A stretch of DNA of 64,000 nucleotides from Lachnospiraceae bacterium. Its GTDB lineage: Bacteria > Bacillota > Clostridia > Lachnospirales > Lachnospiraceae. The notes under the pieces are model-generated. The model saw only the letters and a list, made by a program, of their open reading frames with translations, was not told the origin of the DNA and made no database searches. Position numbers and translations under genes: made by a program. The stretch is taken from NCBI GenBank assembly GCA_024692905.1, contig JAILLY010000102.1:186001-250000 (forward strand), in the 5' to 3' direction. This document shows positions 35,014-43,606 of the stretch, one piece after another (position 1 is the stretch's first letter; every line of letters starts with the position of its first letter).

Positions 35014-36036
35014 ATGCAGGACAGATTTGGAAGGAAGATCGATTATCTTCGCATTTCGATAACGGACAAGTGTAATCTCAGATGTAAATACTGTATGCCG
35101 TCGGATATCGGATCGGTTCCGATGGGCGAGATACTTACGTATGAGGAGATCGAACGCGTTGTACGCGCTGCGGCAGGCCTTGGCATAAAAAAGATAAAGC
35201 TGACAGGGGGCGAGCCGCTTATAAGAAGGGACTGCTGCATACTTGTCGCAATGCTTAAGGATATTCCGGGCATTGACAGCGTTACACTTACAACAAACGG
35301 TGTTTTGCTATATGACCGGATCGGGGACCTTAAGAATGCAGGCATTGACGGGATCAATATAAGTATCGATACACTTGATAAAAAAAGATATGAAATCCTT
35401 ACAGGTAAGGACGAACTGGATAAAGTCCTTATGGGACTTGAAGCGGCTGCTGCGTCAGGGATACCTGTAAAGATCAATGCCGTTTCCGTTGACTGGCCGT
35501 TATTCGATCCTGTATACGGATGCGCATCAGGGGACGGCTCTTTATTTTGTGATACGGAAGATCTTATATCCCTTACAAAAGATGACAAGGTGGATGTCAG
35601 GTTCATAGAAATGATGCCGATAGGTGCCGGAAAGGATTTTCCGGCCATCCCTCATGATATTCTTATCCCTTATATTTTTGACAGATATCCCGGCATTAAA
35701 CCTGAAGAAGAACGGCACGGGAACGGTCCGGCTTCATACTATGTCATCCCGGGGCATGAAGGCGCCGTTGGGTTCATATCTGCGTTAAACGGGATGTTCT
35801 GTGAGAACTGCAACAGGCTCAGACTTACATCTTTAGGATTTGTTAAGAGCTGCCTGTGTTATGATACGGGAGTGGATATAAAAGAGACATTAAGAAGCGG
35901 AGCGGATGATGATGAGATTGACAGGGAACTGCGTTCAAAGATAGAAAAGGCTGTCGATCTGAAACCGGATATGCACTCGTTTTCAAAAGAGGATAAGATA
36001 ACGGAAAAACGGGCAATGTCAAAGATAGGAGGATAA
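35014..36036 (+). CDS. moaA: GTP 3',8-cyclase (molybdenum cofactor step 1)
   Basis: MoaA, a radical SAM enzyme, converts GTP to 3',8-cyclo-GTP, from which MoaC makes cPMP. The 340-residue protein has CNLRCKYC near residue 22 (N-terminal cluster), KLTGGEPL near 65, a C-terminal second cluster site (CENCNRLR and a third Cys in KSCLCY) and the catalytic Gly-Gly C-terminus (IGG). A short insertion rich in acidic residues (about 168-190) is unusual. It opens the molybdenum block, and MoaC is supplied by the fusion protein at 41913. Confidence 0.94.
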   Translation: MQDRFGRKIDYLRISITDKCNLRCKYCMPSDIGSVPMGEILTYEEIERVVRAAAGLGIKKIKLTGGEPLIRRDCCILVAMLKDIPGIDSVTLTTNGVLLYDRIGDLKNAGIDGINISIDTLDKKRYEILTGKDELDKVLMGLEAAAASGIPVKINAVSVDWPLFDPVYGCASGDGSLFCDTEDLISLTKDDKVDVRFIEMMPIGAGKDFPAIPHDILIPYIFDRYPGIKPEEERHGNGPASYYVIPGHEGAVGFISALNGMFCENCNRLRLTSLGFVKSCLCYDTGVDIKETLRSGADDDEIDRELRSKIEKAVDLKPDMHSFSKEDKITEKRAMSKIGG

Positions 36037-36071
36037 GGCCTGTATGTTTGGGCTGTCTTTGGTAAAGTGAT

Positions 36072-37010
36072 ATGGATGGAATGATCAGGGCTATATGCAT
36101 AAGTGAAATGCGCGGAACAAAAAAACATGAGGTTGATTCTGCGATATTTAAGGAAGGATACGGTATAGAAGGTGATGCCCATGCCGGAAATTGGCATCGC
36201 CAGGTAAGCCTTCTTTCCGCCGGAGCAGTTGATGAATTCAATGCAAAAGGTGCCGGAGCAATGAACGGAGATTTCGGCGAAAACCTTGTCGTGGAAGGTA
36301 TAGACTGCCTGTCATTGCCGGTCGGGAGTATCCTTAGTATCCCCGGAGGAGAAGACGGCGTAAAACTCAGAGTCACTCAGAAGGGCAAGGAATGCCATAC
36401 CCACTGCATGATCTATCAGAGAATGGGTGAGTGCATAATGCCCCGCCAGGGAATATTTGCTGAAGTCATAAAAGGCGGAAAGATAAGCAGGAATGATAAA
36501 GTGACCGTAGAATATCCGGATAAAGACAGGCCGTTCAGAGCCGCGGTCATTGTATCAAGCGACAGGGCGGCGGACGGAGAATATGAGGATGAGAGCGGCC
36601 CGGAAGCGGTAAGGATACTTAAGGATAACGGATATGAGGTCATAGAGTGTGTTGTTATACCCGATGATAAGGAAAGGATCAGGACAGAACTTATCAGATT
36701 AAGTGACGGCCGGGAAGCCGATCTTATACTGACGAGCGGAGGGACGGGATTCTCGCCGCGTGATAATACACCCGAAGCCACCATGGAGGTCGCCGAGAAA
36801 AATGCACCCGGGATCGCCGAATATTTAAGGATGAGATCGTCGCAGTTGACCGAAAGGGCGATGCTGTCACGCGGTGTATCCGTTATAAGGGGGAAAACAC
36901 TCATCATCAATCTGCCCGGAAGCCCAAAGGCCGTGGCGGAGTGCATGGGATTTATCCTGAATGCTCTTGAACACGGGTTAAGGATCCTGCGCGGTGAAAC
37001 GGAGAAATAA
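36072..37010 (+). CDS. MOSC domain - MogA/MoaB fusion protein
   Basis: Residues 1-150 form a MOSC domain (GIEGDAHAGNWHRQ near 30 and the conserved Cys in KGKECHTHC near 117), a fold that handles molybdenum-bound sulfur. Residues 157-312 form a MogA/MoaB-like molybdopterin adenylyltransferase domain (VSSDRAADG, TSGGTGFSPRD near 225, LPGSPKA near 288). The fusion would adenylate molybdopterin before MoeA inserts metal. Start ATG 36072 has a weak RBS; ATG 36081 is an alternative. The stop overlaps the modC start (TAATG). Confidence 0.88.
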   Translation: MDGMIRAICISEMRGTKKHEVDSAIFKEGYGIEGDAHAGNWHRQVSLLSAGAVDEFNAKGAGAMNGDFGENLVVEGIDCLSLPVGSILSIPGGEDGVKLRVTQKGKECHTHCMIYQRMGECIMPRQGIFAEVIKGGKISRNDKVTVEYPDKDRPFRAAVIVSSDRAADGEYEDESGPEAVRILKDNGYEVIECVVIPDDKERIRTELIRLSDGREADLILTSGGTGFSPRDNTPEATMEVAEKNAPGIAEYLRMRSSQLTERAMLSRGVSVIRGKTLIINLPGSPKAVAECMGFILNALEHGLRILRGETEK

Positions 37011-38059
37011 TGGCTCTTAAGGTAAATATTAAAAAGAAATACCGTGATTTTCTGCTCGATATTAAAATGATGAGCACCGGGAGACGGATCGGCATACTTG
37101 GTGCATCGGGATCGGGCAAGAGCCTGACGCTTAAATCAATCGCAGGTCTTATAAAGCCCGATGAAGGTACGGTTGAATATGACGGCCGCGTACTGTTCGA
37201 TCACAGAAAAAGAATAAATATACGTGCCGAAAAAAGAGGCGCGGGATATCTGTTTCAGAATTATGCGCTGTTTCCGGATATGACGGTAAAAGGGAATATA
37301 AACGCAGCGCTTCACGGAGCGCAAAAGCAGGGAAGGCTGAGCAAGGATCGTCCGCGCGATACGGATGAGATCCTGAAAGGATTCGGATTGTTTGAAATAC
37401 GTGATCATATGCCGGCTGAACTTTCCGGAGGCCAGAAGCAGAGGACGGCACTCGCAAGGGTACTTGTGACAAACCCGGATCTTCTTTTGCTCGATGAACC
37501 GTTTTCGGCGATCGACATGCATCTTCGCGAGAGATTAAGGACAGAACTCATCGGTATGCTTGATACTTATGATAAAACCGTCGTATTTGTCAGTCATGAC
37601 CGCGATGAGATATACCAGATATGTGACGCACTTATTCTCATTGATAACGGAAAGGTTATCGCTCAGGGGAAAACGTATGACCTTTTCGAGCAGCCTGAAA
37701 CGGTCAGTGCGGCCAGGCTTACCGGGTGTAAGAACATAAGCCGGGTGATCGGGGTGTCCAAACACAGAGTGAAAGCTCTTGACTGGAATGATATCGAGCT
37801 TGTCACGGACAGTGTGGTCACGGATGATATCACGCACATAGGGATAAGAGCGCATGACTTTATTCCCGGGATGAGCGGGGTAAATGATATCCGATGCGGC
37901 GTGGCGTCGGTTTCAAGGCTTCCGTTTGAGTGGTATATAACGCTTGAGAACGGATTATGGTGGAAACTTGAGAGAAAACATTATGACGGACGTCAGGAAA
38001 TAAACTTGCCCGAATATGTCAGCATATCACCCGAAAGGATACTTCTTCTTAAAGGGTGA
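37010..38059 (+). CDS. modC: Molybdate ABC transporter ATPase
   Basis: A 349-residue ABC ATPase with Walker A GASGSGKS near residue 31, Q-loop FQNYALFPDM, signature LSGGQKQR near 143, Walker B LLLLDEP and the switch HDRDE. A C-terminal TOBE-like part (240-349) is divergent. It drives ModB. The order modC-modA-modB, with the ATPase first, differs from the common modABC. Confidence 0.9.
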   Translation: MALKVNIKKKYRDFLLDIKMMSTGRRIGILGASGSGKSLTLKSIAGLIKPDEGTVEYDGRVLFDHRKRINIRAEKRGAGYLFQNYALFPDMTVKGNINAALHGAQKQGRLSKDRPRDTDEILKGFGLFEIRDHMPAELSGGQKQRTALARVLVTNPDLLLLDEPFSAIDMHLRERLRTELIGMLDTYDKTVVFVSHDRDEIYQICDALILIDNGKVIAQGKTYDLFEQPETVSAARLTGCKNISRVIGVSKHRVKALDWNDIELVTDSVVTDDITHIGIRAHDFIPGMSGVNDIRCGVASVSRLPFEWYITLENGLWWKLERKHYDGRQEINLPEYVSISPERILLLKG

Positions 38060-38118
38060 AGACGTGTCCCGGAAAAGCATATATATTATTAAGACTGATC
38101 AAAAGGAGAATGATCGTT

Positions 38119-38973
38119 ATGAAAAGAGCAGCGGTATTTATCTTAACATTGCTTATGCTTGTATCCGTATCGGCAGGATGCGCGGGCAGGCAGGCAGGCC
38201 CGGGCAGGGAACCCGCGAAGGAAGAGCAGACACAAAAAGTTGAGATCATCGTGTTTGCGGCGGCTTCGATGACCGAGACGATGGACATGATATGCAGTGC
38301 CTATGAGGAAAAGAATCCCGGTGTCACCGTTACATGCAATTATGATTCGTCGGGAACGCTCAAGACCCAGATCGAAGAAGGTGCATATTGCGACATCTTT
38401 ATTTCGGCCGCTTCAAAGCAGATGGACCAGTTGGACATTGCCGCCGATAAGGAAATAAACAAGGACGGTCTTGACTATATCGATCCCGCGACCCGGACCG
38501 ATCTTCTTGAAAACAAAGTTGTACTTGCCGTCCCTGAAGGAAATCCCGGAAATATCGGTTCGTTTGACGATATGGTCACCGGCCTTAAGGAAGGCAGTAT
38601 CCTTCTGGCGATGGGAAACGAGGATGTTCCGGTCGGACAGTATACACAGAAGATATTGGCTTGTTACGGGCTTGATGAATCCGAACTTGCAGGAAAAGGT
38701 GTTATAACGTACGGGAGTAATGTAAAGGAAGTAACGACGCAGGTAAGTGAGGCGGCCGTCGACTGCGGCATAGTTTATGCTACTGATGCTTTCTCGGCAG
38801 GACTTAAGGCAGTTGATACGGCAGATAAGGATATGTGCGGACAGGTAATCTATCCCGCAGCGGTTTTAAAGGGTTCCGGACATCCGGATGAAGCCGGAGC
38901 TTTTCTTTCCTACTTAAGGTCGGATGAAAGTGCAGGTATCTTTGAGAGCGTCGGATTTACCTGTATAAGGTGA
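38119..38973 (+). CDS. modA: Molybdate-binding lipoprotein
   Basis: The 284-residue extracytoplasmic protein binds molybdate or tungstate. Signal peptide with lipobox SAGC (Cys21), then IIVFAAASMTETM, which carries the oxyanion-binding Ser/Ala loop, and YDSSGTLKTQIEEG. ATG 38119 has AAGGAG ten bases upstream; the frame extends to 38056 but the earlier part is not a signal peptide. Metal selectivity cannot be told from sequence. Confidence 0.92.
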   Translation: MKRAAVFILTLLMLVSVSAGCAGRQAGPGREPAKEEQTQKVEIIVFAAASMTETMDMICSAYEEKNPGVTVTCNYDSSGTLKTQIEEGAYCDIFISAASKQMDQLDIAADKEINKDGLDYIDPATRTDLLENKVVLAVPEGNPGNIGSFDDMVTGLKEGSILLAMGNEDVPVGQYTQKILACYGLDESELAGKGVITYGSNVKEVTTQVSEAAVDCGIVYATDAFSAGLKAVDTADKDMCGQVIYPAAVLKGSGHPDEAGAFLSYLRSDESAGIFESVGFTCIR

Positions 38974-38977
38974 TGAT

Positions 38978-39637
38978 ATGGATCTTTACCCATTGTTTAA
39001 TTCCCTGCGTATAGCGGGGATAAGCACCGTGATGATCTTCATCATCGGAATTGCGGCGGCATACTTCGTCATTAGGCTCCCGGCCGTCTTAAAGGGAGTT
39101 CTTGACTGCTTGTTTACTCTGCCTTTAGTCCTTCCGCCCACTGTGGTCGGTTATCTTTTGTTAAGGGTCCTTGGTCCCAAGCATCCGGTCGGAGCCTGGT
39201 TTTTTGAAGTGTTCGGGATAAGGCTTACCATGAACTGGTATTCCGCTGTATTTGCGACATCGGTTGTGATATTTCCCCTTATGTACAGGACGGCAAGGGG
39301 AGCTTTTGAATCCTTTGATGAAACACTCACACAGGCCGGTGCGACGCTCGGACTTGACAGGGCCTATGTATTCTTCAGGGTAATGATGCCATATTGCAGG
39401 ACGGGGATCATAGCAGGGACGGTACTTTCATTTGCGAGAGCACTGGGAGAGTACGGCGCAACAACGATGATCGCGGGCTATACTCCCGGACGGACCGCAA
39501 CGATATCCACCACCGTTTATCAGCTGTGGAGGACGGATAATGATGCTCTTGCATTTAAATGGGTTATCATAAATATATGTATTTCGGCAGTTGTACTGCT
39601 TATGATAAACCTCATCGAGAGCAGAAACAAAAAATGA
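38978..39637 (+). CDS. modB: Molybdate ABC transporter permease
   Basis: A 219-residue permease with five membrane segments, the LPLVLPPTVVGY motif near residue 47 and the EAA-type loop around AGATLGLDRAYVF followed by ALGEYGATTMIAG, both typical of ModB. The ATG lies four bases after the modA stop. Confidence 0.94.
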   Translation: MDLYPLFNSLRIAGISTVMIFIIGIAAAYFVIRLPAVLKGVLDCLFTLPLVLPPTVVGYLLLRVLGPKHPVGAWFFEVFGIRLTMNWYSAVFATSVVIFPLMYRTARGAFESFDETLTQAGATLGLDRAYVFFRVMMPYCRTGIIAGTVLSFARALGEYGATTMIAGYTPGRTATISTTVYQLWRTDNDALAFKWVIINICISAVVLLMINLIESRNKK

Positions 39638-39662
39638 TGTCATCCTGACTTGGAGGGAGATC

Positions 39663-40871
39663 ATGGCAACGGACTATCTTAAGGCAGTCAATATACTCAA
39701 AGATTCCGTCATACCGGCCGATACCGAAACATCAGGCCTTGATGGAGCATACGGGCGGATACTTGCGGAGGATATTTATGCATCGGTGAATATCCCTTCA
39801 TTTGACCGGTCGCCATATGACGGTTATGCGTTTCTTGCTGAAGATACAAAAGGCGCTTCCATTCAGGAGCCAAAGACCCTTAAGGTGATCGATGATATAA
39901 AAGCGGGACAGATGCCTTCAAAAGAGATAAAGAGCGGATATGCCATCCGTCTCATGACGGGAGCGCCGGTCCCTGCCGGAGCCGATGCCGTATGCAAATA
40001 TGAGGATACGGTTTTTGACGATACATCGGTCACGATAAGCAAAGAATATTCCCCGGGCGACAACATAATAAGGGCCGGAGAGGATATAAAGGCAGGAAGG
40101 CTTATTGCGGAAAAAGGTTCCGTTATCGATGCGGGGCTTATCGCATCGATGGCGTCTCTGGGAATTGTTATCCCCCGGGTATACAGGCGGCCCGTTGCCG
40201 GTATCATCTCAACAGGCGATGAAGTCATTGACGCTTCATGTACACCGCCGCCCGGAAAGATAAGAAATTCAAACAGATATACTATCGCCGCGGCACTTTT
40301 AAGCATCGGATTTGATACCGTATATCTCGGGCACGCCGGTGATGATATTGATGATATAAGGAATCTTATCGATGGCGGTTTTAATACGTGTGATGTTACG
40401 GTATCTACCGGGGGCGTTTCGGCGGGGGATTATGATCTTGTGCCGGATGCGATGAAAGAAGCCGGGTATGAGATCCTTTTAAGAGGCGTGGCGATGAAAC
40501 CGGGGATGGCCTGCGCATACGGGCTAAAGGACGGTAAGATCATGCTTGCCCTGTCCGGCAATCCGGCTTCGTCCCTGACGAACCTTCAATGCGTATGCTA
40601 TCCGGCGCTTAAGAAGCTTGCCGGATACCGCGAATATGATCATAAGCTGTTCAGAGCAAAACTTAAAGACGGTTTTTCAAAGTCAGGCAAAGGCACCCGT
40701 TTTCTTCGCGGAAGGCTCGGTATTACCGGTAATGAAATATATATCAGTGTTCCGTCAGGGCAGGGGAATGTAGTGATAAGCAGTGCCATAGGATGCAATG
40801 CATACGGTATACTTAATGATACCGCTGCTCCCGCTAAAGAGGGAACCTTAATTGACTGTTTCTGTGTATGA
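39663..40871 (+). CDS. moeA: Molybdopterin molybdotransferase
   Basis: MoeA inserts molybdenum into adenylated molybdopterin. The 402-residue protein shows the four-domain layout: DRSPYDGYAF near residue 44, VRLMTGAPVPAGAD-like segment near 100 (here IRLMTGAPVPAG), the MoCF-binding fold with STGDEV near 178 and TGGVSAGDYD near 250, and GNPASSL near 300. GGAGGG precedes the ATG. The end overlaps a possible ATG (40868) of the next gene. Confidence 0.94.
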   Translation: MATDYLKAVNILKDSVIPADTETSGLDGAYGRILAEDIYASVNIPSFDRSPYDGYAFLAEDTKGASIQEPKTLKVIDDIKAGQMPSKEIKSGYAIRLMTGAPVPAGADAVCKYEDTVFDDTSVTISKEYSPGDNIIRAGEDIKAGRLIAEKGSVIDAGLIASMASLGIVIPRVYRRPVAGIISTGDEVIDASCTPPPGKIRNSNRYTIAAALLSIGFDTVYLGHAGDDIDDIRNLIDGGFNTCDVTVSTGGVSAGDYDLVPDAMKEAGYEILLRGVAMKPGMACAYGLKDGKIMLALSGNPASSLTNLQCVCYPALKKLAGYREYDHKLFRAKLKDGFSKSGKGTRFLRGRLGITGNEIYISVPSGQGNVVISSAIGCNAYGILNDTAAPAKEGTLIDCFCV

Positions 40872-40894
40872 AGGATGAAATGAGTGGATATGGA

Positions 40895-41911
40895 ATGAAA
40901 AAAACAAATATAGAGGATGCTGTCGGCATGACTCTTTGTCATGACGTTACGGCCATGTATCCGGGCTTTAAAGGGCCGCTTTTTAAAAGAGGGCATGTGA
41001 TCGAAGAAAAAGATATAAGTGCCTTTCTTGATATAGGTAAAAAGTCGGTATATACAGGGGATATTCCTAAAGACATGCTCCATGAGGAGGACTGTGCCGT
41101 AAGACTTGCGCAGATGGCCGCTGTTTCGGGAGCACACTATGAGGGGCCTTCGGAAGGCAAGGTTGTGCTTGTAAGTGATATTGACGGCATGCTTAAGGTA
41201 AATACGGGACTCCTTCGCAGCATCAATTCGATCGGTGACATTACGGTAACGACGTTACCGGACCATTATCGTGTCAGAAAGGGCATGAAGATCGCATCAA
41301 TGAGGATAGTCCCTCTGTTTACAAAAAAAGAAGTCATAGACAGGGCCGAAGAACTGTGTAAAGGATCGAAGCTTATCGATATACTGCCGTATAAAAGCAG
41401 GAAGGCAGGCATTATCATCACGGGTTCGGAAGTATATAACGGACGTATTGAAGAAAGGTTTGAAAAAGTCATTACCGGGAAACTTGACGCCTACCCCGGT
41501 ATTATCGCGGGAGTCAGGATATGTGATGATGATACGGATATGATCGTTGGATCGGCACGTAAACTGCTTGATCTCGGCGCGGATTTCCTGATTTTTACAG
41601 GCGGGATGTCTGTCGATCCCGATGATCTCACTCCGGGAGCGATCAAAAGGCTCGGAGCGGAAATTGTAAGCTACGGACTTCCGGCACAGCCCGGAAACAT
41701 GACTCTTGTTGCCTACCTTAACGATACCGTCATCGCAGGTGTTCCGGGTGCGGCGATAAGCCGTCCGGTAACGATGTTTGATGTTCTGCTCCCGCAGATC
41801 TATGCAGGAATAAAGTTCACGAAAACGGATCTTATAAATCTTGCTGAGGGCGGATTGTGCCAGATGTGTGAAGACTGTCACTATCCGAACTGTACATTCG
41901 GAAGATACTGA
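40895..41911 (+). CDS. MoeA-like molybdopterin-binding protein with C-terminal Cys cluster
   Basis: A 338-residue protein with a MoeA/MogA-type molybdopterin-binding domain (IIITGSEV near residue 168, FTGGMSVDPDD near 232, GVPGAAI near 283) but without the usual N-terminal MoeA domains in full. The C-terminus has four cysteines in GLCQMCEDCHYPNC followed by TFGRY, which could hold a metal or an Fe-S cluster. Three in-frame ATGs (40868, 40880, 40895) are possible; I chose 40895, giving MKKTNIEDAVG, which looks like the family N-terminus. The precise step it performs in cofactor synthesis is unknown to me. Confidence 0.82.
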   Translation: MKKTNIEDAVGMTLCHDVTAMYPGFKGPLFKRGHVIEEKDISAFLDIGKKSVYTGDIPKDMLHEEDCAVRLAQMAAVSGAHYEGPSEGKVVLVSDIDGMLKVNTGLLRSINSIGDITVTTLPDHYRVRKGMKIASMRIVPLFTKKEVIDRAEELCKGSKLIDILPYKSRKAGIIITGSEVYNGRIEERFEKVITGKLDAYPGIIAGVRICDDDTDMIVGSARKLLDLGADFLIFTGGMSVDPDDLTPGAIKRLGAEIVSYGLPAQPGNMTLVAYLNDTVIAGVPGAAISRPVTMFDVLLPQIYAGIKFTKTDLINLAEGGLCQMCEDCHYPNCTFGRY

Positions 41912-41912
41912 A

Positions 41913-42899
41913 ATGAGAAAAAATGCCGTACTCTGTTTTGCCGGGGTTTCGGGAAGCGGCAAGACAACACTTATAGAAAAGATCATAAAGCAGCTCATTC
42001 GGGACGGATACAGACCTGCCGTTATAAAGCATACATCCCATGACCACGAGCTTGACAGTAAAGGAAAGGATACTTACAGGTTCGCTAAAGCCGGAGCCGA
42101 TCCTGTCATGATATCGGCAAATTCAGGTTCGGCCCGCTTTGATAACCGGGAGAGGACCGCGGATGAGATGATCGCAGACTTAGCATATGCGGACATAGTG
42201 CTCATTGAAGGATATAAACAGGGGCCGTTTGACATGATAGGTCTTGCGAGGATAAAGGCGGATGCGGCCCTGCCGGGTGATATCGGGAAATACAGGGCAC
42301 TCGCAGTCGATGATCCTACGTGTTTCGGACCGCAGACGGACATACCTGTATTTGATATAAATGATGCATATACGATAACCAAATGGATAGAGAGCGATAT
42401 TATGTGTAAGGAAAAAGAACTGACTCATTTCGATGATGAGGGTAATGCACGCATGGTTAATGTTTCCGGTAAAGACATCACTATGCGGGAAGCATCGGCA
42501 GCGGCCAGAGTCATCGTAAACAAGGATACGTTTGAACTGATAAAGCGCGGGAATATTAAAAAAGGAGATGTGCTCACCGTAGCACAGATCGCCGGGATCA
42601 TGGGTGCAAAGAGGACTTATGACCTTATCCCGATGTGTCATCCGCTAATCCTTGACGGCGTGGATCTTAAGCTTAAACTTGACGAAAAAGAGTCCGCGAT
42701 AGATATAGAAGCAACGGTTAAGTGTACGGGAAGGACCGGAGTTGAGATGGAGGCGATATGCGCTTGCAGCGTTGCCGCAATGACAGTATATGATATGTGC
42801 AAATCAGTGCAGAGGGATATCCTCATTACGGACATAAGATTACTTGCCAAATCGGGAGGAGTACATGGCGATTATATCCGGCAGGACGGGGAGAGATGA
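41913..42899 (+). CDS. MobB-MoaC fusion (nucleotide-binding adaptor plus cyclic pyranopterin monophosphate synthase)
   Basis: Residues 1-160 are a MobB-type P-loop protein (GVSGSGKTT near 11, then IKHTSHDHE and LIEGYK). Residues 165-328 are a complete MoaC, with ELTHFDDEGNARMV, the substrate His in MCHPLILDGVDL and the catalytic Asp and Lys in TVYDMCKSVQ. MoaC makes cPMP from the MoaA product; MobB assists addition of the dinucleotide. Met164 (ATG 42402, preceded by AGAGAG) falls exactly at the domain boundary and might also start free MoaC. The start lies one base after the previous stop. Confidence 0.9.
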   Translation: MRKNAVLCFAGVSGSGKTTLIEKIIKQLIRDGYRPAVIKHTSHDHELDSKGKDTYRFAKAGADPVMISANSGSARFDNRERTADEMIADLAYADIVLIEGYKQGPFDMIGLARIKADAALPGDIGKYRALAVDDPTCFGPQTDIPVFDINDAYTITKWIESDIMCKEKELTHFDDEGNARMVNVSGKDITMREASAAARVIVNKDTFELIKRGNIKKGDVLTVAQIAGIMGAKRTYDLIPMCHPLILDGVDLKLKLDEKESAIDIEATVKCTGRTGVEMEAICACSVAAMTVYDMCKSVQRDILITDIRLLAKSGGVHGDYIRQDGER

Positions 42900-43492
42900 T
42901 GGATATTGATACCGGCATAAACAGATACAAAACCGCCGCCGCCGTCCTTGTCGGAGGCAGATCCGTAAGGATGGGAAGGCCTAAGGAAAATGTGGTAATA
43001 GATGGAGACGGAAGAACATTCCTTGAAAAGGTCTGCTGCGAGATCGACAGGGCATATTTATCCGGCGTGATATGCAAAAGGTATCTTTCCGTACGAAAAG
43101 GGCAGGAAACATCGATGGAAGGATATGTACGCACTGAAGACGCATTTGACGGTATCGGACCGCTTGCAGGACTCATATCCGTGCTTAAAAGAGCAAGATC
43201 GGACGGAGCCGGTTCCGTCATCATACTTGCATGCGATATGATCGGCTATACTTATGATGAACTTACCGGCATCTGCAGAGCATATAAAGGAGAGGATATC
43301 CTGTGGGCCCGGACGCGGACCGGCTTTATTGAACCGCTTGGCAGCATATATTCGGTGAATATACTTGAAAAGGCCATAGAACTTGCCGAAAGCGGCAGAT
43401 ATAGGCTTAAGGATCTTGAGGGAGCCCGTACGGTAACGGGATATTATGACAGCGCCTCACCTGTATGCTATGAGAATATAAACAGTCTTTGA
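42899..43492 (+). CDS. mobA: Molybdenum cofactor nucleotidyltransferase (MobA-like)
   Basis: A 197-residue nucleotidyltransferase that attaches GMP (or another nucleotide) to molybdenum cofactor. The signature LVGGRSVRMGRPKE near residue 15 matches the GGxSxRMGxxK loop, with FDGIGPLAGL near 83 and ACDM with the metal Asp near 118. ATG 42899 is five bases after GGGGAG; ATG 42896 overlaps the MoaC stop and is equally possible. MobA and MocA types are hard to separate from sequence alone. It closes the molybdenum block. Confidence 0.85.
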   Translation: MDIDTGINRYKTAAAVLVGGRSVRMGRPKENVVIDGDGRTFLEKVCCEIDRAYLSGVICKRYLSVRKGQETSMEGYVRTEDAFDGIGPLAGLISVLKRARSDGAGSVIILACDMIGYTYDELTGICRAYKGEDILWARTRTGFIEPLGSIYSVNILEKAIELAESGRYRLKDLEGARTVTGYYDSASPVCYENINSL

Positions 43493-43510
43493 ACGCATGG
43501 CATAAAATCA

Positions 43511-43539
43511 TTGTCAAAGCACAAAACTCGTGATAGAAT
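43511..43539 (+). promoter_or_regulatory. Predicted strong promoter of pckA with extended -10
   Basis: TTGTCA (43511-43516), 17 bases, TAGAAT (43534-43539), with TG one base upstream of the -10 (43531-43532). The predicted start near 43546 gives a leader of about 60 bases that includes a stem-loop. Confidence 0.72.
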
Positions 43540-43553
43540 ATAACACGGCTCAA

Positions 43554-43574
43554 AAGAAGCAGTATATGCTTCTT
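43554..43574 (+). other. Stem-loop in the pckA leader
   Basis: AAGAAGCA (43554-43561) pairs with TGCTTCTT (43567-43574) around GTATA, close to the predicted 5' end of the mRNA. No T-run follows, so it is not a terminator. Hairpins near 5' ends often protect abundant mRNAs from decay, which suits this gene. Confidence 0.5.
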
Positions 43575-43606
43575 ACAATAATATATTTCAAGAAAGAGGT
43601 GTGATT

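Noticed and set aside
43554..43574. Terminator between mobA and pckA
   Set aside because: The hairpin lies downstream of the pckA promoter and has no T-run, so it is part of the pckA leader.
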